Positions 56,210 through 64,000 of a stretch of DNA of 64,000 nucleotides are shown piece by piece (position 1 is the stretch's first letter; every line of letters starts with the position of its first letter). The stretch comes from Astropecten irregularis (taxonomy: Eukaryota; Echinodermata; Asteroidea; Paxillosida; Astropectinidae): positions 10,515,662 through 10,579,661 of the forward strand of contig OZ020252.1 in NCBI GenBank assembly GCA_963971285.1, in the 5' to 3' direction. Made by a program: the position numbers and the translations under genes. Under the pieces are notes generated by a model. That model was not told where the DNA came from. It did not search any database and worked only from the letters and a program-made list of their open reading frames with translations.

Positions 56210-56871
56210 AGTTAGAAGTCTCTTTATAGAAGCCATTGTCTTGCCTAGTACTAAACTGTGGATAGAGGATGGATAGCTAGACTGAACCAGCCCATAAATG
56301 TCCTCATTCCGAGATCAATCACGTCTCCAACGTCCTTCCAAGGTGACACATTCCTCAGAGGGCGTTCTCTTCTCCACTTCAAACAGTGCCAACCTTCTCA
56401 GTTAGGTATTTCAGATTTTGGACTTGGACATTCACGCGGTCATTTCCGCCTTAATACCTCCCTTCATTATTACGAGGCCATCTTTCCAAGATGTGTTTTT
56501 TTAACTGGTTTGTGCTCACAAAGAATGCCACCAACCAGATGATAAATCACCCTATAACGATGACATTCAACTGTCGGGAAATGGCCTTCATGAAGCAGAT
56601 TGAATCCTCTGCTTATAATATCGTTGTCCCAATAAAATGGACCTTAAATCAAAGGCTTGCTTCTGGGATGTCGACATACCGAAATTAATTTCAGCGTGTC
56701 ATTAGATGGGACGGCCCCCACGGAAAGAAATAAATCAATCTATTTTGTGACCATGAAACTCTAACAAATAGGCCTACATGCAAATAGACAAGCAACCATG
56801 AAATCAGAATCATGGTTAATTTCCTGATGTAAAAACAAAACAAAAACCGAAGCCTGAAAGAAATTAACATT
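56210..56871. other. Unique 5'-flanking tract
   Basis: Repeat-free, moderately GC-rich to about 56690. Open frames of up to 94 codons (56258-56542) show no family. Confidence 0.4.
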
Positions 56872-57227
56872 AAAGGTATAATACATGATTGGTAAAGGTC
56901 ACAAAACAGCACTCAGACTTTGTCTTATCCAGCATGTACATGAAATACACCTGTGAAAATTTGAGCTCAATCGGACATTTGTTGCGAAAACCCGACTCAG
57001 TTTTTCTTATGAAACATAAAGAATGGTTGTGATCTTACCCCGAGATCAAAACTGTTTTCGGTTTTTGTTTGACAAATTTCTGGATAAATTCAGCATTCCA
57101 GGCGGAAATATGTTAACGACGTGTTTCCAACAGCACCATCTCCATACCCTGAAAGCTATACGTAGGCCCTAACTCTGTGAAAATTTCTGTTTGTGAATGT
57201 TATCAATCCTTTATTGTACATTTAAAA
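56872..57227 (-). repeat. Family C TTAA-type MITE
   Basis: TTAA-AGGTATAATACATGATTGG at the left and ATCAATCCTTTATTGTACATTTAA at the right. Confidence 0.85.
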
Positions 57228-58646
57228 CCATCTATAATGTCATAAAAAATACAAAATTTCATCGTAACATTTGATTTCGACATGTGATCGAGTACGTAAT
57301 TATAATTGTCGGGTCTTCTATAATGTACTTTGTAATTATTCAACTATTTATTTGTAAAGGAAAATCAGGCATTGGTCTGTTATGTCAAAATGAAAAACTC
57401 AATTTTCAAGAATAACAATCCAGCGTTGTTTTCCAATTTCCAACCGACAGCCAGCGTATGCATAATGTTTTCAATTATCCTGAATCAGATATTAGCGATC
57501 GAACATACTGAATGATATAAAGGCCAGTAGTCTTAGCTCTCGTTGCATGCATGTTTGCAATAACTAACAGTGTGCGCTGCTCATAGTAAGGGGGACACGT
57601 TTCAGAAATTTAAAACTCCGAGCTTATTGCTAGCGCGTTTTTGACACGTTCACCGCCCTTGCCTTTCACCAATGGACCGGGGAGGACAGTCACGGACTGC
57701 TGTAACTTCATATGACGCTCGCCCGATTCAATTCGCTCTCTGAGTGAAAATCAAATAGAGTATATCTTGATTTGCTTTCATTGCCAAGACTTCCCAACTG
57801 GATAGATCATTGGAATAAAGACGCTAGGATTAAGCAGCCGCACAATACAGTATGGTAGAATAATGGATCCGCTGACCTAATAAAAACACAACTCCTTTGT
57901 GTGGAGTATTGGCAGCGTCTGATTGCTTCCCCTCTCGAGAAATCATCTGGCATAATATCCGTGTCTTATTCCATAAATCGTGAAATGAAATACTTTCAGT
58001 GGAGAGACTGTGATACTCTACCAAATGCGCTTTGTACACTGAGAAGAATTGTCTTTATTTGCCTGCTGTTGTGCGAAGATCGATTCCATATAAGTCTGCT
58101 GTAATCTTCTGGCGCCGCCAATCCACGCCAAGGCGCGATATCAGTCTCTACTTTGCACCTCTTCAAAACTTCGCGGATTATTGGGTCAGTAAAGGGATAC
58201 CGTACCCTAAATTCTATTCATAAGAAGACGAGAAACTCCCCATGACCCCCTACCACGAGCATTGCTTTTAATGGTTAATGAGAAAGAGACTATACCATTC
58301 GTTGTGGGTGGAGGCGCGACAATTTGATTATAGAGATAGCCCATGAGCATTGCAGGCTGATTGCTCAGATGAAAAAGAAAGTTCTAATATAGAACCTCTT
58401 CCGTAATTCGTATCTGTGGAGGTATATATTAACAATAACAGGCGGTCGCTGCCCTATAATGAGAAACGAATTTTGCAGCTTGATTCAGCAAGGGATTTGT
58501 GCCAATGCTCTATAAGTTTACTCTAAATCTGCCTTATTTTTCTTCTCGACCAAATGTAACCTGCTGATTCGAGTCGTCGCAAACACGCGTGATGTATCCA
58601 CTTGTATTAGTATACCAGCACATGAGCAAGTGAAATCATGCGTTAA
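57228..58646. other. Repeat-poor unique tract
   Basis: About 1.4 kb without recognisable repeats. GC-richer patches (57630-57730, 58105-58200, 58430-58470) include GGCGCCGCCAATCCACGCC. No exon with splice signals recognised. Candidate regulatory DNA for the second receptor or an unseen neighbour. Confidence 0.3.
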
Positions 58647-58990
58647 AGGTATAATAAATGATTCGTAAAGGTAACAGAACAGTACCCACACTTTGTCCCA
58701 CAACATGTACATAACAAAAATACACATGTGAAAAGTTGAGCTCAATCAGACCTGAGTCACGGGAAATTTTTTTTCTTTTGAAACATCTTTTTGATCTTAC
58801 CCCATGGTCATGACTGTTTTCGATTTTTGTTTTACTAATTTCTGGACAAATACGTATTTCAGGCAGAAATACTTTTACAGTATTCTACCAGCATCATCTT
58901 TATACCGTGAAAGTTATAGGCCCCACACGTAAACACGTGAACTATTCTGTTTTTGAGTATGTTACAAATCCTGTACTTAACCATTAATTT
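58647..58990 (-). repeat. Family C TTAA-type MITE
   Basis: TTAA-AGGTATAATAAATGATTCG at the left and ACAAATCCTGTACTTAACC at the right, interior modules present but diverged. Confidence 0.75.
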
Positions 58991-60820
58991 GTTTTAGTTT
59001 GTGTGTTGCATCACGGTGAACTGTTACAGAGCAAAAACGAAGTTTAAGTTTAACCAGCTTGCGGGTTTGAAATGATATATGGGGGAAAACGGTAAACAGC
59101 TAGCAGGTGTGTAATGGAATACGAACAAAAATGGTCGTTAGCTGGTCGGGATGTGTACCGTCAAAGGTAATTGCAAGGTTTACGATGGTCATTATTGTAT
59201 CAATAACGATCCCACGCCCCCCTACTGGAAAGAAATAATGCATTTCATTTATATTTAACGTGTTGTTTTGGTTAATGTTCACGTGTAGGTGTTCTTTTTT
59301 ATTCCTTTGCTTTGCAGTTTGCATTTATATAGGACTCCTAGGGCTCAACTTTAAGAGATTTACAACCGGCGGCCATAATGAGAACTGTAACAGGAGAAGA
59401 TTGACACTTTCTTGGCTAAAGGTTTCCATATGGGTTGGGATAATAGGCAGGCCAGCTCGTCCCACACAATTTAGTTTTAGTACTCTCACCATAGCGCGTC
59501 TTAACTTTGCCAAGACTCCGTCCTTAATTGGAGTTCACTTTTTTAATATCATGGGGAATAGGCCTGTAATTCTTGATATTGACTGTTGACTGTTGACCGT
59601 CTTGGGCTAACCTCTACCGGCACAATAACCTGGCACCTTCTGTCCCCAGGGTTCCCTAACATTGTCCAAAAGCGATTATTTTGAGCAAAGCTGACCAAAC
59701 CGAGAGCAACGTTTCCCCTGGAGTGTGGTAACTTGCTGTAAGGGTCCCAGGTGGCTTCTCCCAGGGCATTGCTATTTATGCCATGTTCATGCTCGGACAA
59801 AGAGTGACTTACAAGGAGATGCAATGATGCTCAAGCCGTATTTCTCATTTTCAGGAAACACAGAGCTTTCTTTTGACCATGGCTCTGACCTGCGATGGTC
59901 ATGCATATTATCATCAGACTGCTGTCCACAGGCTGATTTTCTTAACAGAACCAGTATCACAACAAAGCAGGCTGATTCCCGTCTCGCGAGACTGAAACTA
60001 CTAGCTGCGTCCTGCCAGTAAAGCACGGCCAAATTGACCTTAATTCCCCCGTAAATCCCATTAATCGGGCCACGTGAGTACCGGGCAGAATCTTCCCCCC
60101 TGCCGGGGACACGAGCAATTTGTCCCGTTTGGTGCTGATGTGATGGTTACCTAGGGACTAGTTTTGTCGAGTGCTTGATTCCAGCATAGTCTCTACGGAG
60201 AGGGGATAGACTGAATCGAATCGCTGTGACTTGACATAAAAACCAGATCGGATCCAGACGGTAGAAACAGTCTGAAATGAAATTCAAGACTGCAATGCTC
60301 TGGAAAACAAACAGAATCGTTGGTATTGTACGGAGTCGTCATGTGGATCACGTATCACAGAGGGCATTGACTATCTATGACACATATTGTTCAGAGAAGA
60401 ACGATGAATACTGTTCCCATCATCAACATACTGGAGTTCCAACCCGCAAATCTAGAATTATTAATATCTTCACAACCTTTCAGCTTTTACATTAAATTCT
60501 TTCACCTTTTTCAGTCCGTGTATTGGACATGTTATTAAACTTTTTGGTTATTGAGCAGTTTTAAGAGAAGGAAAAAAGAAGAAGAAAAAAGTATAAGCGT
60601 GATAGTCCATTGGCAATATCGGTCAAATTCTCCCCAACGGAAAAGCGACTTGCAAGCAGAACACGGAAAGGCGCGTCCAGAGAGACGAACTCATTTCCCG
60701 CGTAAAATCCCACTGAAAAGACCTACGTCCGGCCAATCAGTGGAAGTCGTGACACCCACTCATATGTTTGAACGAACGAAATTCGTCTGTCCATAACAAG
60801 AAAACACGAGGTCCCACTTT
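58991..60820. other. Longest repeat-poor tract (1.8 kb)
   Basis: No MITE was recognised. The tract is locally GC-rich, with open frames of 70-110 codons on both strands (for example 59260-59589 plus, 59549-59824 minus, 59725-60021 plus, 60551-60796 plus). None has recognisable motifs or a consistent exon structure. Could be conserved noncoding DNA or exons of an unrecognised gene. Confidence 0.3.
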
Positions 60821-60821
60821 A

Positions 60822-61173
60822 AAGGTACAGTACAGGATTGGTAACACACTGAAATAGAAATGTTCACAGACTTGTGTATAAATTTCAGGATATTGATATT
60901 GTGCTAAATTATAGAATCATAAAGGTTAAAATATTTCCGCCTGAAATGCTGTTTTTATCCAGAAATTAGTAAAACAACGACTGAGAACAGTTTTGATTTT
61001 GGGGTAAGATAAAAACTCCTGTGAATAGATTTGGAAATACCGCGAAAGTTTTTCACTGTTTTCTACACTTTCCAATGAACATTTCACAGGTTTGTTTTTA
61101 TTCCATGACAAATCAAATTATGAACAGTCTGAAGATGTTCTGTCACCTTATACCAATCCTGTATTATGCCTTT
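60822..61173 (+). repeat. Family C TTAA-type MITE
   Basis: TTAA-AGGTACAGTACAGGATTGG at the left and ACCAATCCTGTATTATGCCT-TTAG at the right. Confidence 0.85.
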
Positions 61174-61534
61174 AGAAGAAATTTACAGGAACGTTTTTTG
61201 AAAACGGCATTCATTACAATTATCAATTTTTCAAACAACATATCAAACTTATTTGAGAACATTTTCCTCAAAATTGGTGATTTCCTTTTTAAAGGTAAAC
61301 CAACAAAACGACACATGCCTAAACAATTAGCCCTGTTCATGTTTTGTGTAGTGAATTTGTGTGGTTACAATTAAAAATAGCGTATTTTGGGGTTTTCAAA
61401 ATGTAGTTTTATTTTACAATTTCTGAATATTTCAGAAATATAGGCAACGGTATGATTTTGTACCTATAAAGCGTTTCAAACCTAAACTTAAGGACAGCTT
61501 TGGATCATCATCAATCTTGTGCACTACCTTTCAA
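61174..61534. other. Intergenic, nothing recognised
   Basis: AT-rich unique sequence. Confidence 0.5.
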
Positions 61535-61866
61535 GGTATAATACACGATTGGTAAAGACCACAGAACAGCACTCACACTTATCAAACATTTACATGAAAT
61601 GAGAAACCTGTGAACATTTCAGCTCAATCGGAAATCTAAGCACGAGAAAATGGCAACAAGCCGACTTGATCGTTTTTATAAAACATAAAGAATGGTTTTC
61701 ATCTTACCCCGCGATCACTACTATTTTCGGTCGTTGTTGGACTAATTTCTGGATAAATACACCATTTCTGGCGAAAATATTTTAACGGTATTTTTCGTAC
61801 CCCGAAAGTTATACGTAAATCTAATACTGTTTGGCTATGTTACCAATCATGAACTGTACCTTTAAG
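61535..61866 (-). repeat. Family C TTAA-type MITE
   Basis: AAGGTATAATACACGATTGG at the left and ACCAATCATGAACTGTACCT-TTAA at the right, with CTTACCCCGCGATCAC and ACACCATTTCTGGCG inside. Confidence 0.85.
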
Positions 61867-62335
61867 GAGGATTTATGGAGGAATAAAAACCAAAGCAATC
61901 TCAACATGATTTATCAACTACACGATGTGTCCTGCGTGTTTATCCATATCTTGAGTTCCTTTAAGATTTATGACATAGATGGATCTTCTGCATATCGTCT
62001 TTACCATCATCTAAGGACTTCTGCCATGCTTGTAGAAGGTATTGTCAATGAGGGCAACACGATACTTCCTACAGCAGTCTCATATGGGTATATTTTGTTG
62101 ATTTGTTCTCATATTATCCACGTATTGTAGGTTTCCCCCGTATATTTACCACAACTGGTTTAAGTATGAGTTGTGGGGAGTATCCTTAGAATGACGCCAC
62201 AGCTATATAAACTCAAATGTAATTCAACCTGAAGATATGAATGTGTGTATAGCTAAGTGGAAATATATATAACTATATTAGTTGTGTTTTGCTAGAACGA
62301 TATCAACTAATCTGTTCTTTACACACTGGTCCAAA
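61867..62335. other. Intergenic, nothing recognised
   Basis: A 99-codon open frame (61831-62130) begins inside the MITE end and has no recognised motif. Confidence 0.5.
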
Positions 62336-62832
62336 GGTTACTTCATATTTTAGTTTTTGTCCAAGAAATGCAGATTCATGGGCACAAATATTAAGACAGT
62401 ATCAGTCAAGTTGTGAAATTTGCCAGTTTTTTTAATAAACGGTGAAAAGCGCACGCGGTATTTTCAAATCTATTCACAGGGGTTTTGATATCACCCCGAG
62501 ATGAAAACTGTTTTTTGGTCTTTGACTGTACTCTTTTCTGGAAGAGCCCCAGCATTTTAGGCAGAATAACTATACTGGGGTCGATTTCGCGAAGCCTTTC
62601 GATCGATCGTAACTCGATTTACGTAGGTTAACCCATCGTTGGGAGACCTATCCTGCACAGAGCTGCAATTGTATCACACGTCCTACCATTGATAGTAAAA
62701 TACGATGAGTTTGGTGAAATCGACCCCTGATATGTTTCTACCACCACCATCTTTACACCATGTAAATTATACGTAAATCTGTGAAGAATTCTGTTTTGGT
62801 ATATGCTACCAAAGTATGATACTACCTTTAAG
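62336..62832 (+). repeat. Family A MITE interrupted by family D
   Basis: Left part AAGGTTACTTCATATTTTAG to AGGCAGAATAACTATAC; right part TATGTTTCTACCACCACC to ACCAAAGTATGATACTACCT-TTAA. The break lies in the module that reads TTAACGGTATGTTTCTACC in intact copies. Confidence 0.85.
62577..62730 (+). repeat. Family D palindromic MITE nested in family A
   Basis: GGGGTCGATTTCGCGAAGCC at the left and TTTGGTGAAATCGACCCC at the right. The flanks suggest a TA target but are too diverged to be sure. Confidence 0.85.
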
Positions 62833-64000
62833 CCGAAAGAGCTAGATGGTGATAAATAGACTGATCACTGAGGCTTGGCAAAGGAGATCATTACTGATTT
62901 AAAATTACATCAGGCTAGGCGATATATTGAAATAATTGTTAGTCATCCCTAGACAGCTAATGTAAAAGTCACTGCCTTAGCTGCCCGAATCCAAATGATC
63001 ACAGTCAGCCATTATAATTATACTGGACTATCAAGTGAACTTTACCGGTCATTGCTTCGTGGGCATTTTCTCTCTTGGCTGCATTAAGTGCAAAGCCTAA
63101 AAGACCGCCAAGGATCCGCTGGTGATTTTCAGGCAGACACCAAAATGAAAAGTGGAATAAGAGACAATCTTGCCGTAGATGCACTTCCTTTCCGATTTTT
63201 TTTAATATGAGGCCTGCAAAACCTCCAGTGTTCATGTTCAGAAAGTGATTTAATGCTCCCCTTGGGAGCCTGATTAAATGGCGGCATTTTCATGTTTTAA
63301 CCGATCCTTAAATTCAAAGACGTCTTTATGAACTTGAAGGAATCGTGAAAGAGCCGTTGGGTATTTTTTTCCCCTCTGTCGTATACTTCTCGTCTCAAAC
63401 GCACACACGCACGTGTATATGCACATCAAATACTCAGTGTATCTTGGTCTGAAGGCCTATACCGTATGGGCCTTTGGGATTCCTATGCATCGATTTCTGG
63501 TAGTACATGTACATGGTAGTTCGTCCTGAAACACGTAACACAGATTCACCACAAAATCATGATTTGTAGCGACCGAAAACTGTGAAAATGGAGAATACAT
63601 TCCAACAGACACGTCCTATAAATAAACATGTTTACCGAGCCTTGCAGTACATTTTAACGCTATTGTAAATTGGTTTCACACATATACCCAGTACGGCTGG
63701 TTGAAGTTCGGTCGGTGCAGAGCTCATATGTCAAAGCACAGTAAATAAATCTTGCATGATACAACCAACACGTGTCTTCACAAACCACAAGCGCAGTAAT
63801 TATTCGAGAAAATTGAAAATACAGCACATGCCTGAAAATTTGGCGCGAGGGTGACTACACATCGCGTATAGAGCGCACTAAAGGAACGCTCGCATACGGT
63901 GAATATAATGAGAATTGTTGAAGAATTGGCTAATATTACTTGGGATAACTGATACGACAGGACTGTAAATTCTCTGCAACTCTATACCTAGAATGGAATG
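62833..64000. other. Unique sequence to window end
   Basis: No repeat family recognised. Open frames are short (a 76-codon minus-strand frame at 63235-63005 has no recognisable family). Nothing callable. Confidence 0.4.

Overview
This is a metazoan nuclear window: AT-rich (roughly 37-38% GC by eye), with widely spaced spliced genes, long introns and very many short inverted-repeat transposon copies. Two neuropeptide GPCR genes can be modelled base by base. The first is a vasopressin/oxytocin(vasotocin)-type receptor. The second is a receptor of the NPS / CCAP / NG-peptide type. That pair, plus repeat modules resembling echinoderm and hemichordate interspersed repeats, suggests an ambulacrarian (echinoderm or hemichordate). 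The assignment is an inference and could be wrong; no species is claimed.

Layout. 1-22.2 kb is intergenic: unique AT-rich DNA, a few GC-richer tracts (3.24-3.55, 4.94-5.22, 11.14-11.40, 16.54-16.80 kb) and about fifteen MITE-like copies. 22.26-22.93 kb is a large foldback element next to the first gene. 23.25-25.96 kb (+) is the vasotocin-type receptor: two coding exons, 437 aa, one intron between TM6 and TM7. 26.0-38.3 kb is the intergenic gap: a decayed non-LTR retrotransposon 3' end, stem-loop elements, hexanucleotide-rich elements and a second copy of the foldback. 38.31-54.52 kb (-) is the NPSR/CCAPR-type receptor: nine coding exons, 434 aa, intron phases 0,1,0,1,0,1,1,2, with all exon lengths, phases and splice sites consistent. 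Intron 5 uses a GC donor. 54.5-64 kb is the 5' flank of that gene: further MITEs, a paired CRE-type palindrome and long repeat-poor tracts.

The two receptors are convergent (tail to tail), with about 12.3 kb between their stop codons. Their families are sisters in receptor phylogenies, and the precursors of their ligands (vasotocin-type; ambulacrarian NG-peptide-type) share a neurophysin domain. Their adjacency may therefore be a remnant of an ancient tandem duplication.

The mobile DNA is dominated by elements lying between TTAA sites, with termini reading TTAA-AGG...CCT-TTAA. At least five terminal families are present (called A, B, C, J and P here), and several are nested so that insertion order can be read. 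Other families carry TA-flanked mariner-like ends (K), hexamer arrays (E), GAAACGTCAGG stem-loops (H) or long palindromes (F, G, D). Several sit within 10-50 bp of splice sites of the second receptor gene. Letter names for repeat families are local labels, not database names.
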